Assembly (NCBI RefSeq): GCF_027579695.1
Contig: NC_083569.1
Location: 68,509,149 to 68,573,148, forward strand
Direction: 5' to 3'
DNA from: Neoarius graeffei
Lineage: Eukaryota > Chordata > Actinopteri > Siluriformes > Ariidae
Length of the DNA stretch: 64,000 nt
Each line of letters opens with the position of its first letter. Position 1 is the stretch's first letter. Below the pieces are notes generated by a model. It was not told the DNA's origin. It did no database searches and saw nothing but the letters and a program-made list of their open reading frames with translations. Below are positions 21,604-31,864 of this stretch, in pieces. A program made the position numbers and the translations under genes.

Positions 21604-22138
21604 TGTCCAAACTTGTTAATCCATCGTCAACATAAAAGTTGCACTGTATAAACCTCACTGTAGCTTCACTAAATTTGCCTACTCCTTCTGTGGCCAGGTG
21701 TTTAAGCCCAAAGAAGTTTGTGCATCCAGGTGACAATGCAGCACCAAACAAGTGAACCTTCATGCGGAACACTGACGGTGGAGCTTCCATATTGCCTCTT
21801 TCCCACCACAGAAATCTGAGGTAGGCTTGGTCCCTTGGTGCAACATGAAATTGATGGAACATCCGCTCCACATCACACATGATGGCTAATTGTCCTTTGT
21901 GGAAGCGACACAAGACCCCTACAAGGGTATTTGTAAAGTCTGGCCCAGTGAGTAGATGTTCATTCAGTGATGCATTCTGAAACTTAGCTGAGCAATCAAA
22001 TACCACACGAATCTTTCCTGGCTTTTGGGTGTGGTAAGCCCCATGGTGAGGGATATACCATGTGGTCTGATTGGTTAACTCAGACTCTGGAACCTTTTCA
22101 GCATCATCTCTTGCTATTATGTCCTCCATAAAAGCCAC
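21476..22138 (-). pseudogene. BEL-1 reverse transcriptase
   Basis: IPHHGAYHTQKPGKIRVVFD opens the fingers; LAIMCDVERMFHQFHV, YLRFLWWERGN and the catalytic IQCNFYVDDGLTS follow in order on the minus strand. The catalytic YVDD is intact. The 5' boundary lies in decayed sequence around 22140-22400. Confidence 0.92.
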
Positions 22139-22517
22139 ATAATCCTTGTGATATTAATCATCTTTTTTAAGCCATTTTTCCAGACATCTGAGTCGATGTT
22201 CTGCACACACTTTATTGTTTGGCAGACTTGGCCTCTCTTCCTTGAAAGTCAATGGCATTTTGTAATGCCCATTTGGCTTTTGCTTGATGCCTTCTTTCAG
22301 CTTTGCCAAGAACTTAATATCTTTCTTGTGATATCAGAACTTCTTCACTGAACTTCTCTGTAAAATCTGACTCAAAGACTTTGAGTATATCTGCCGGAGT
22401 GATAATTTCCTTGACTTGAGTTCTATAAACAAAATGGACCTCAGACTTGAACTCAGAAGAAGGCTTGGTAGCTGGCAGAACTTTATGATGACATGGTGGC
22501 TAACACCGATTTCATCC

Positions 22518-23579
22518 TCATAAATCATAATCAACATCAGTGTTACTATAGCTGATAATGCTCCAACCCAACACAGACCTTTGTGCATATGGCTGGTTTT
22601 CATTGCCCGTGATGACATCTCTGGGAAGTAAGGCTTGGGGACAGTTATAGCTGATTAACAATCCTACTTCACAGCCAAGCTCAGGAGACATTTCATCTGC
22701 CAAATGTTCTAAGTGAGGCCAGGACTTTGCAGTTGTGCTTGTGGGTATATGGGATCTGTTTGGTGGTATGTAATCTCTGGTATAGGTTGATGGGAGTTTG
22801 ATTTTAGTATCAGAGCTAATGCCTCTTACCTGTAGTCCTTGCACCTTTTGGCTATTCACCACTTTTGTTTTTGATGTTATCGTGGACACCAAGTTTTACT
22901 GGCTCTTTCTTGGTGGTTAATGTTTCAGCCGCATCCTTCAGGATGAAGGTTGTGTCGCTCTGACTATCAAGTAAAGCATACACTAGAACTTCCTTGTGTG
23001 GTTCAGTTGTCATGGACACATAGACTGGAACAATAGATGAAGTACGAGTGCTGCTCTTCTCTTGAACAACTCAGAAGTAGCTTGCTGTGTTTCTATAGAT
23101 TCAGACTGTTGGTTCTTGTCTCCTTTGTTTTCATTTGACCTTTCTTGTTTTATTCTTACCCCTTGTTCTTGGTCTTTCTTCCCACATTCTTGATGTAGGC
23201 AAGTGGGGTGGCATTTTCCACACAAGTCACACACACTCCTGGATGTGCAAGCTTTGGAGTTATGGCCGATCTTAAGGCAGCCAAAACAATTTCTCCAGCT
23301 GTACAAACTTAACTCTTTCTTCAACTGGTTTTTCCATGATCTTGCGACATCTATGGAGAGTATGGCCGTTCTTCTTGCAAAACATGCATGTGATGCTTGT
23401 CTTCTCCCTTGTATTAGTGGTAAAAGTCTTAGCACTAAAGTTTTGATTTCTTTGATACCTAGACTGTTCTCGTTCTGTTGGCTTTGATCTTTCTTGGTCA
23501 GTTGGCTTCACTGCATATAATGATGTGATGGGGTTGCATGCAATTCGAGCCTCCATGTTGAGAAATCTCACAAAGTATC
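22518..23579 (-). pseudogene. BEL-1 zinc knuckles, protease and protease-RT linker
   Basis: On the minus strand, CMFCKKNGHTLHRC, CFGCLKIGHNSKAC and CDLCGKCHPTCLH form a cluster of zinc knuckles (about 23190-23400). The protease follows as YALLDSQSDTTFILKDA near 22930-22985, with the catalytic Asp in LLDS. The linker CEVGLLISYNCPQALLPR and YAQRSVLGWSII is typical of BEL. At least two frame changes occur in this stretch. Confidence 0.85.
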
Positions 23580-23582
23580 TAA

Positions 23583-24830
23583 TGCCGCTTTTCCACTACA
23601 AACGCGGCTGAGCCGTGCCGTGCTGAGTCGAGCTGAGCGGGGCTGTTGGAGTTGCATTTCGACTACAACCGCGCTGAACCGTGCTGGCTGGAAGTGGGTG
23701 GACACATTGGGTGGAGTTAGCGAAAGTGGGTGGACGTCACGTGATGTCGTTAAGCAGCGCAAACAGTGACATCAGTGACAGTGGCGGAACAAGTCAGAGC
23801 CGGGCCGGGGGTGGGGTGGGGCAAATGACCGGGCCCTTTATTAAAGCTTATCATAACATCATTTTAGGCTACAAAATGTCCGCAACTGCGGTGTTTACCA
23901 ATTTCAACACTACCGGGTGCAACTATGTTATTTAGTACATCAAGTCCTTCAAACGAACATGTAACTCAGAAACAAAAAACATTAGGATACTGTACATGGC
24001 TCATAATAAAACATCAATAGCCTATACTGCGCACATTATTTGAAGGGCATACGAATGAGCGCTCAGAGGTTGCAACGGTGACAGGAAGAGTCAGAAATAA
24101 AAGGAGGGCGGTGCAAACCTCACTGAATGCACTGTGTTTACCAATTTCAACACTACGGGGTGCAACTATGTTATTTTGTACATTAAGTCCTTCAAACGAA
24201 CATGTAACTCAGAAACAAAAAAACATTCGGCGACATACTGTACATGGCTCATAATAAAACATCAATAGCCTACTGCGCGCATTATTTGAAGGGCATACGG
24301 CGAGCCTTGCGCTCCGCGAACTCGTCCACGATGCTCTGTATGATCTTTTAAGCAGTAGTCTCACGACCCGGATAGTAAACAATAAACATGGAGGACATGG
24401 AGTCGTTAGTGTTGCTGGTCTTGGTGCTGTGGCTTGTTGTCACCGACAACGCCAACAGATACTGGCAAGAGCGTATAGATGAGGCGAGGCGCATAAGGCT
24501 TCAGAAATTCTCGTAATTCGTAATTATTATTCTTCCGGGTTTGCGGTGTTTACAGATCCCAGCGCGCTCGCGGGGCGTGTGTGGGCATGTGAGGACACGC
24601 CTCCTCACCAATCAGTGCACAGGGGAGTGTCTGCTCACGCCCCCAGCCTCACTCGGCACGGTTTGGCTCGCTTCAGCCCCACTCCAAAACGGTGCGAGTT
24701 TTAGGGGCTAAGCAGGGCTGAAACGAGCTGAGTCGTGCTGGTTTTTGGTAGTCGAAACGCGAGCCGTGTCGGGCTGAAGTGAGCTGAAGCGAGCTGAAGT
24801 GAGCTGAAAAAGGGTAGTGGAAAAGGGCCA
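23583..24830. mobile_element. Element P, PIF/Harbinger-type non-autonomous element in BEL-1 gag
   Basis: Termini TGCCGCTTTTCCACTAC (left) and TGGCCCTTTTCCACTAC (right, complement) form the inverted repeat; TAA lies on both sides (23580-23582 and 24831-24833), the classic Harbinger target. Both ends carry degenerate arrays of GAGCTGA and GCTGAAG type motifs. Inside, a ~170-bp direct repeat occurs at about 23891-24057 and 24131-24301. A short frame at 24388-24516 may be a gene remnant. Confidence 0.78.
24388..24516 (+). pseudogene. Small ORF in element P, possible first exon relic
   Basis: ATG to TAA, 42 residues, starting MEDMESLVLLVLVLWLVV and ending QERIDEARRIRLQKFS. A hydrophobic stretch is followed by a charged Arg-rich helix. 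By position it could be the N-terminus of the lost Harbinger transposase or its partner gene; there is no motif to prove this. Confidence 0.35.
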
Positions 24831-24833
24831 TAA

Positions 24834-26232
24834 AGTCAGGGAACATTGTGTGTTCATCTTGATAAATCGTGGCTTCTCTACTCCAGCATGAGCTCAACCA
24901 ATCTGGTAGCTTGACAGTAATCTTTTGGTTTTCCACACAGTCATTAAGAGTATGTAGACCTTGAACATATGGCATAGCTGATTCCACACTGCTCAGAAAA
25001 TCAACAAACTCACAAAGATTTTCACCATCTTTGGGGCCAATTTTATGCCATGCATGTATCTGGTCATGGTATGACTTGGCAACTATGAATGGATTACCAA
25101 ATCTGTCCTCAAGTATGTCCCAGGCAGCACGATAAGCTGTTTCTGTTCCTACAAGGAAATGGCCTTCAATAGCTCTCTTGGCTGTGCCACCAACATACTT
25201 GCATAGAAAGAAGAGCTTTGAGTTGGCAGGTTCTTACAATTAATCAATCAGAGTACAGAAGGAAAGCTTCCAATCTTTGTACTTGAGAGGATCTCCTTTG
25301 AAAACTTCAGGTTCTGGGATTGGAACTCGATCAAGCTGTGATTGCTTCAGCAAGAGTTCTCACAAAGTCACTGGAAACTTCATGAGAGGTCAAAAAGGCT
25401 TGAGTGGCTGGAAGTTGAGTGGAAGGGGCTTGTTGCATAAGTGGAAGTGCAGTCGGGGTGATGACTTGACTTACAGGGACTTGAGGAAATGTGGCTGGCT
25501 GTGGAACAGAATATAAGGTATACATGGAAGGATATGGGAGAGGGTTCTTGGTGGCTGTGACCTCATGTGGGTGATGAACTTGACAGGGCTTGGCTTGTTG
25601 CACAGGAAGAGCTTGAGAGACTGGTGTTTGATGGGAGGGAAAAATGGATCAATTAAAGGGTTAAGTGCAAGTGGTGGGTGGAGAGATTCTGAATAAACTT
25701 GCAATCTCGCTTGTGCTGCAACATGCCCTTTAAGTTCTTCTAGCCATTCTACTTCTCTTCTCTTCCAGCTTCATTTTTCTGCCAGCACTTTCTGCTATAA
25801 ACTGAGCTCTTTTTTAGTGCTCTCTGCTTCAATTTCCCTTTCTTTAGCTTCTCTTTCAGCCTTCAAGATTTGATCTTCCACCTCAAGTCTTTGAATTTCT
25901 TCCTTCTGTTGATGTTGTGCATTTGTTATCTTTATCACCTCTTGTGTTGCCAAAACTTCAGCTGCCGCTTGTTTTGCATTCAGGGACAAGATGGAAGAAT
26001 GGCTGGATGCTTTGGAAGAAGCCCTTGACTTAGCAGTTTGAGCTGAGGAGACACCAGACACTGTGCTGTTAAACACTGACTTAGCAACAGGCCAAGATAC
26101 GTCTTCTGAATCATCACCACTGTGGAAGTGTTGAGCCTTTATATTTGCGATCTTAGTGAATGCTTGGCATGCATCATTCATTCTCCGAATGTCAGGTTCA
26201 GGACTTGATATGGCTCTTATTTCGTGGTAAGT
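24834..26232 (-). pseudogene. BEL-1 gag, middle and C-terminal part
   Basis: From the right on the minus strand: NTYHEIRAISSPEPDIRRMN, a Ser-rich stretch, then a long charged helix (QQKEEIQRLEVEDQILKAE) likely to be coiled coil, ending in a stop at 25795. A Pro/Gln-rich linker follows in shifted frames (25331-25704), then IPEPEVFKGDPLKYKDWKLS, the DUF1759-like core, and EDRFGNPFIVAKSYHDQ. It runs into element P at 24833 and resumes at 23579. Confidence 0.82.
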
Positions 26233-27041
26233 ATTGTCCAGACCCTCCAGGATTTCGCGATGTTGCAATTTGCAACTTCAACGCAAATTCAACCAATCCC
26301 CACGAATTCAGGGCGGTGTTGCAATTATATCCAATCACCGCAACTTTCTCGCAAATTTGACCAATCGTTGGCATCGTCTTGAGGTGATGTCGACAAACTA
26401 CCTTCCACCTTACTTCCATGTATACGTTCAAGAGAAGCAGCATGTGAGCAGTGTTGCCAGATTGGGTGGTTTCCCGCCCAATTGGGTGGTTTAAAGTGCA
26501 TTTTGGCCGGTTTTGAACATATTTTGAGCTGGAAAACGTCAGCAGTATCTGGCAACACTGCATGTGCGAGTCAGTGTTTATGTAGGCTTAAATTCTTTTA
26601 CTGAAAGTGTGTTATGTTTATAGTGAAGCACTGTGTGCACTTTATTTTTTTTTACTTAATACAAGAAATTAATGGATGCCAACATTTTTGCCAAAATGGT
26701 ATTTTATTTTCCATTGTTTAGGCAGCTTCAGCATCATACTGTGAGATTCTGTTCAAATTGTTTTTTTTTTCCTTCTATGAAGCCTGAGCCATTTATTTTA
26801 TTAGTTTATAATTATTGTTTAATTTAGTCTTCAGGAAAGACTGCCTGCACACAGTACTAGTATTATTTCGATTACGTTCATTATGTCTTATATTGAATAT
26901 TGTTAGTTTTTTCTTTTTTATCAGACATCTAATTTTTTAGGTTTGTTTACCTGACATGTTTCGACGTACAACCGTCGTCTTCCTCAGAGTGTCACCGGAT
27001 GTTATTGGTGACGCATCTTTTATCAGCTGATGTTTCCGAAG

Positions 27042-27313
27042 TACACAGGAAACCCACACACACTGACCAAAATTTAAACTGGACTTCCGAACACCCCATA
27101 ATGCACAAAATATCTGTAGTTAGAACATTACATGAACGCGCAGCAATAATTACAGATGCACAGTACAAAGAACAGGAAGAACAACATATACAACACGCAC
27201 TGAAGGCATGTCAATATCCACAATGGGCAATATCCAAAGGGGCGGAACAGGTCAAAAACAATAAAACACAGAAGAGAAAAAACAAACCAACAAACAAGAA
27301 CACAGGGGAGTAG
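27042..27313 (+). pseudogene. Penelope-like RT, C-terminal end
   Basis: VHRKPTHTDQNLNWTSEHP and HKISVVRTLHERAAIITDAQ are the end of the RT thumb region in Penelope-like and related elements. The frame starts inside the left pLTR arm and stops at 27313. The palm with the catalytic YADD-type motif is absent. Confidence 0.75.
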
Positions 27314-27834
27314 TGACATTACCATACATCAGAGGAATAACGGAACGCATTCAAAGAGCAATGAGGAAATACAACATTAACACACCTGTCAAACCACACA
27401 CAACACTCCGTCAGATCCTGGTTAATCCCAAAGACAGAATACATCCGGACAACAGATGCAACACCATATATGAGATTCCATGCCAATTATGCAATAAAAC
27501 TTACATTGGGGAGACAGGAAGGAGTTTCAACACAAGAAAAAATGAACATAAGAAAGAGTGCGAAAAGGAGACAGCTACAAGACAAACCCAAACAATAAAA
27601 GAAAAGGCACAACAGGAAAATTATAAGTCAGCCATAACAGATCATTGCAAAAGGGAAAATCATATTATGGACTGGGGGAATGCCAGAGTCATCCGCACAG
27701 AAGATAATAAACATCAGCGCTGGATCAGGGAGGCCATAGAGATCCGTAAGCAAAGTCCGAGGACCATCAACCGAGATGAGGGAGCATACATGCTCTCCCA
27801 TACCTGGAGTGCCATCTTGCAGGGGACGAGCTGA
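27313..27834 (+). pseudogene. GIY-YIG endonuclease domain of the Penelope-like element
   Basis: A 173-codon frame. NTIYEIPCQLCNKTYIGETG followed by RSFNTRKNEHKKEC matches the GIY-YIG nuclease: Y-(I) before the linker, YIG, then a downstream Arg and His/Glu region. A CxxC (CQLC) precedes YIG, as in the Penelope zinc-linker form. The frame may be complete at its C-terminus (TSYM-like SHTW end), but expression is unlikely without the RT. Confidence 0.82.
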
Positions 27835-28488
27835 CAGTAGAAGGCGTGACCGACCTGTCAATCCAGACAGGAAAGCCACGCCTTCGGAAACATCAGTTGA
27901 TAAAAGATGCGTCACCAATAACATCCGGTGACACTCTGAGGAAGACGACAGTTGTATGTCGAAACATGTCAGGTAAACAAACCTAAAAAATTAGATGTCT
28001 GATAAAAAAGAAAAAACTAACAAAACTAGTATTAATAGTTTTTTTTTCTTACATGAAAGCTGAGGCATTTATATTATATTTTAAGGTAACTTCATGTTGT
28101 GCTGTGAGGTTCTATGCACTTTAACATTTGAACCAACAGGTGCATTTGGATAAGTAAAGCCTATTTTTCTGCATTTTTGTAGTCCTGGTAATCTTTTATA
28201 TTGGTAAAGTTGTTTATAGGACCATTTCTCAGTGTCCTTGTTTTTTCAATCAATAGTTTTTCAGTAATAACTTAATATTTAACATATCACTCAATTTTAA
28301 TCACAAAAAGAGAAAATTGCAACAATTTCTCGCAACTTTCACTTCCTCCTGCAATGCAATTGCAACAAAAACCTAAAAAACACCGCAACTTTCATCGCAA
28401 TTTTTTGGAAAAACCCCCGCAACATCAGACATTTTAGCCCGCAACAATCACAAAAAAGGCCCGCGAAATCCTGGGGGGATTGATTATC

Positions 28489-28929
28489 AATGTCAAGCTG
28501 GATATTGTTGATTTCATTTACAATCTCATCAATCAGATCATCAGCATCATTATTCTTAATCGACCTTTTAAAGCCATTGACATGATACTTCCATCTTATG
28601 TACATCTTTAAAAAATTCACATTTAAATTCTTCAATTTGTCCTCTAACCGAGCTTTTCCTTTTTCAGTGACCTTTCATGTGCGTCCAGTTTTCCTAATTC
28701 CAGGAGGCAGTTGTGTATCATCTGCACTAACCTGAGATTGCGTGTCTTCAACTTGTTCACAAACGTCACCTTGCTGTGGTGGGGTAATCTGCTCTGCATC
28801 ACTATCTTCTTGAAGGTCTCCACTGTTGACCTCTTCAGTTGGCAGAAAACTATTTCCTTTTGCGTGCGACACGTTAATGTACAATGTGTTGAAATTAGAA
28901 TAAAATGTATTGTTCTCTAATGTGTGCAA
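28489..28929 (-). pseudogene. BEL-1 gag, N-terminal part
   Basis: Minus strand. QLPPGIRKTGRT, a TGA at 28675-28677, then KVTEKGKARLEDKLKN and FKRSIKNNDADDLIDEIVNE follow in one frame, matching the start of Pao-type gag. The segment ends at NIQLDIDN, where element Q intervenes; gag resumes at 26232 with NTYHEIRA. The upstream in-frame TTG at 28929 is not a start and no clear ATG was seen. Confidence 0.72.
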
Positions 28930-29192
28930 ATATGAAATGAAATGTTATGTTGAAAATGAAATAAAATGTAAATAAATCTTTGATTACCTTAGCTTAACCT
29001 TTGCACAATGCACATCAAACACTACAGTATCATAATAAAACACTTCAATAAATGAGTAATAAAAATGGCAATTAACGAAGTGTAAATACTTTTAGCACAG
29101 TCTAAATATGAAAAACTCACTTATATAAACAATACTTTGATATTAACTTGTAACATCTTAAGTTCAACTGGGAGAATGGTGAATTTACTTAT

Positions 29193-29962
29193 GGGTTGTT
29201 TTACAATCAGGGTACAAAGTTTGTGTCACAGGGGTCCAAAATTCAAACTGGTTCTTGTACCAGTTTTTAAGTGAAGGGCAAGTTAAAGAACAGATTTCAG
29301 GTAATTTTTTGACATGCGTGTACAGTATGGTAGTTTTGTGTAATCTGCTATAAGATGGGAGAAACAAATGAAGTGATTCTCGGAGAGGACATTTTTTTTT
29401 TGTGACAATTCAGAATCCACTACTTCCATAGTGCTTTTAAATAGAAGGCTGTAAGCTTTGTGTTAGTTGTCTCTAATATTTATGTCCCAATATCTTGACC
29501 ACATTTTAGGATGAAAATAATCATTTTAGATATGTTATTTTATATTGAAAAATGAGCTGTCTCGGAGAGGACATTTTTTGACACAATTACATACTAATTT
29601 GATCAAAATAGTCTGAAAACTTACTGGCATTCAACATTAAAACTTAACTATGTTTCCAATGATATGGAACCAAATATTTGTTTTATGGTATAAAGAATGA
29701 TTTAAGTGCATCCCTTTTGGAGCTACCTGTGGTCAAAAAAAGCACTTTTTCTAAATGACACGAGTAATTTTGCTAAATGTGACATATATTGCCATACATT
29801 CACCAAAAATAACATTATCACCAAATTTTTTTTGCATGGTAAATAGAGCTATCACAGGGCTACAATAAACAACCAAGTTTATTTAGTCAAGCCTTTTGAT
29901 ATTGAAGATAATAAGTGTTAAATGTGATTTTTAGCTTGCGTACCCTGATTGTAAAACAACCC
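29193..29962. mobile_element. Element R, 770-bp non-autonomous inverted-repeat element
   Basis: Left end GGGTTGTTTTACAATCAGGG and the complementary right end form an inverted repeat of about 23 bp; TTAT flanks both sides (29189-29192 and 29963-29966). A motif CTCGGAGAGGACATTTTTT is repeated inside (about 29376 and 29562). No coding capacity. It lies in the BEL-1 5' region between gag and LTR. Confidence 0.8.
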
Positions 29963-30124
29963 TTATCTACTTAATTTCCTTGATTCTTACTAGATAATCA
30001 ATTGCAGGAAAAAATGTCCACTGCTGCTTTAAGGAAAAACACAAATGAAATGTCCGTGTGCTAGAAACTTAATGGAAGCTAACAAGTACTTGCGCTATTT
30101 TCAAGACACTCTCCCTGATGTGCT

Positions 30125-30279
30125 AATCATTACAGAAATAGCATTGCTTAGCACTGTAGCTAATACCGATAAAAAATACATAAAGTAATACTGACCACTT
30201 TAGCCTGCTTCTCAACCAACAGCAGAGTCATTCCCCAGAGGCAATCTTCACAGTCAAAAAAAAATAAAAAAAATAAAAA

Positions 30280-30340
<61 letters not shown>

Positions 30341-30444
30341 TCTTCAGCTTACACTTCTCATAAAACCACATTCCGGTTTTTTTACTCCTTTCAAAATAAA
30401 GGTACATATTTCAAAATAAATTCAAAAGGACGGCTGCATTTACA
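30125..30444 (-). repeat. BEL-1 5' LTR core
   Basis: Matches the left LTR from AATCATTACAGAAATAGC to the terminal TGTAAATGCAGCC (minus), and abuts the CTCCT duplication. An A-rich and (TA)n tract (about 30248-30337) has expanded here. The inner end of this LTR is missing or replaced. Confidence 0.75.
30290..30337. repeat. (TA)n microsatellite
   Basis: Roughly 24 TA units after an A-rich run, inside the BEL-1 LTR. The sister LTR has only a short A run at this point. Confidence 0.95.
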
Positions 30445-30449
30445 CTCCT

Positions 30450-30785
30450 TGCAATCCTGCCATGCACACCACTGTTGTTCAGTGTTCTCCTGATGGTGGA
30501 CTCATGAACATTAACCAATATGAGAGAGGCCTTCAGTTGCTTAGAAGTTATCCTGGGATCCTTTGTGAGCTCGCTGACTATTACACGCCTTGCTGTTGGA
30601 GTGATCTTTGTTGGTCTGGGAGGGTAACAATGGTCTTGAATTTCCTCCATTTGTACACAATCTATCTGACTGTGGATTGGTGGAGTCCAAACTCTTTAGA
30701 GATGGTTTTGTAACCTTTTCCAGCCTGATGAGCATCAACAATGTTTTTTTCTGATGTCCTCAGAAATCTCCTTTGTTTGTGCCAT
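30450..30785 (-). pseudogene. Tc1-H transposase, N-terminal third
   Basis: Minus-strand ATG at 30785. It covers the helix-turn-helix region (FGLHQSTVRQ..) to NVHESTIRRTLNNSGVHGRI. Relative to Tc1-D it has an insertion in a T-run near 30746 and a 12-bp deletion near 30618, so it is dead. The rest is at 8756-9427. Confidence 0.88.
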
Positions 30786-30834
30786 GATACACTTCCACAA
30801 ACATGTGTTGTGAAGATCAGACTTTGATAGATCC

Positions 30835-31194
30835 ATCCATCCATCCATCCATTATCTGTAGCTGCTTATCCTGTCCTACAGGGTCACAGGCAAGCTGGAG
30901 TCTATCCCAGCTGACTATGGGCGAGAGGCAGGGTACATTGCAGGGCTAATACATAGACACAGACAACCATTCACACTCACATTCACACCTACAGTCAATT
31001 TAGAGCCACCAGTTAACCTAACCTGCATGCCTTTGGACTGTGGGGGAAACTGGAGCACCCAGAGGAAACCTACGTGGACATGGGGAGAGCATGCAAACTC
31101 CACACAGAAAGGGCGTTGTCAGCCGCTGGGCTTGAACCCAGGACCTTCTTGCTGTGAGGCGACAGTGCTAACCACTACACCACCATGCCGCCCC
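30835..31194 (-). mobile_element. SINE copy in Tc1-H
   Basis: Flanked by the perfect 12-bp duplication TTTGATAGATCC (30823-30834 and 31195-31206). tRNA-like head at the right (GTGGTGTAGTGGTTAGC, minus), (ATCC)n-type tail at the left. Confidence 0.93.
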
Positions 31195-31532
31195 TTTGAT
31201 AGATCCCTGTTCTTTAAATAAAACAGGGTGCCCACTCACACTTGATTGTCATCCCACTGATTGAAAACACCGGATTCTAATTTCACCTTCAAATTAACTG
31301 CTAATCCTAGAGGTTCACATACTTTTGCCACTCACAGATATGTAATATTGGACCATTTTCCTCAATAAATAAATGACCAAGTATAATATTTTTGTCTCAT
31401 TTGTTTAACTGGGTTCTCTTTATCTATTTTTAGGACTTGTGTGAAAATCTGATGTTGTTTTAGGTCATATTTATGCAGAAATATAGAAAATTCTAAAGGG
31501 TTCACAAACTTTCAAGCACCACTGTATAGGAT

Positions 31533-31821
31533 TGTAACAACTTTCTAAATTTGGGAAACAGAGGAATGGGAAGCAGGCTTCAGAACAGGTGAGTTCGTTT
31601 TATTGGCACACTTTTCATGACACAAACACACTAAACACACACGTGACAGGGTGTCACAGCTCTCTCTCTCTCAGTCCTGACTGTCTGAAAGACACACAGA
31701 GACACAGGTTAATAGACAGCCAGTAATTAGACACAGGTGCACCGTATCACATGTTACCTATTGGTTCAATCTGCCTCTTCACCATTCACAGCCAACGCTC
31801 GACCACGCCCCTGCTGCTACA
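31533..31821 (-). mobile_element. Solo LTR of an LTR retrotransposon
   Basis: 289 bp. On the minus strand it starts TGTAGCAGCAGGGGCGTGG and ends GTTGTTACA (TG...CA), with AATAAA at 31599-31604. Perfect 5-bp duplications AGGAT lie at 31528-31532 and 31822-31826. There is no internal region, so LTR-LTR recombination has removed it. Family probably gypsy, by resemblance only. Confidence 0.85.
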
Positions 31822-31864
31822 AGGATGTTGGAGGACGTGAGGAGAAATGCAATGCAAAATTTGT

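Larger units (their letters stand above)
26901..28022 (+). mobile_element. Penelope-like element with inverted terminal pLTRs, inside element Q
   Basis: Inverted arms of 141 bp (26901-27041 and 27882-28022) begin TGTTAGTTTTTTCTTT. Between them lie the end of a reverse transcriptase and a GIY-YIG endonuclease, the two domains of Penelope-like elements. The RT is mostly missing, so this is a 5'-deleted copy. The plus-strand right arm reads CTGAGGA ... GTCGAAAC, resembling the hammerhead core found in Penelope pLTRs. Confidence 0.8.
26239..28482. mobile_element. Element Q, DNA transposon-like repeat in BEL-1 gag
   Basis: Ends CAGACCCTCCAGGATTTCGC and, complemented, CAATCCCCCCAGGATTTCGC make a ~21-bp imperfect inverted repeat. 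Flanks ATTGTC (26233-26238) and ATTATC (28483-28488) are a 6-bp near-duplication. BEL-1 gag sequence continues on either side. Without the Penelope-like insert it is 1122 bp. No transposase was recognised; superfamily unassigned. Confidence 0.65.
9428..30444 (-). mobile_element. BEL-1, BEL/Pao LTR retrotransposon with five nested insertions
   Basis: Flanked by the 5-bp target duplication CTCCT (9423-9427 and 30445-30449) inside Tc1-H. In element orientation the LTR starts TGTAAATGCAGCC; the left-hand LTR ends GGTCGGCATA. Gene order from the right: gag, zinc knuckles, protease, RT, RNase H, integrase and C-terminal domain, the order of BEL/Pao elements. Length is 21,017 bp; removing Tc1-D, BEL-2, the Harbinger-type element, element Q and element R with their duplications leaves about 7,754 bp, a normal BEL size. 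All genes are broken by insertions, stops and frameshifts. Confidence 0.88.
8536..31524 (-). mobile_element. Tc1-H, host Tc1 element split by a 21-kb BEL insertion
   Basis: The left end CAGTGGTGCTTGAAGG starts at 8536 after TA (8534-8535). The right end finishes at 31524, followed by TA (31525-31526). Its two pieces, 8536-9427 and 30450-31524, meet exactly in the transposase: the left stops at ...CTTTCTCCT and the right restarts at CTCCTTGCAA. Subtracting the SINE at 30835-31194 and one copy of its target duplication, the pieces add to about 1595 bp, against 1609-1610 bp for the two complete sister elements. So one Tc1 was broken by BEL-1. Confidence 0.88.
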
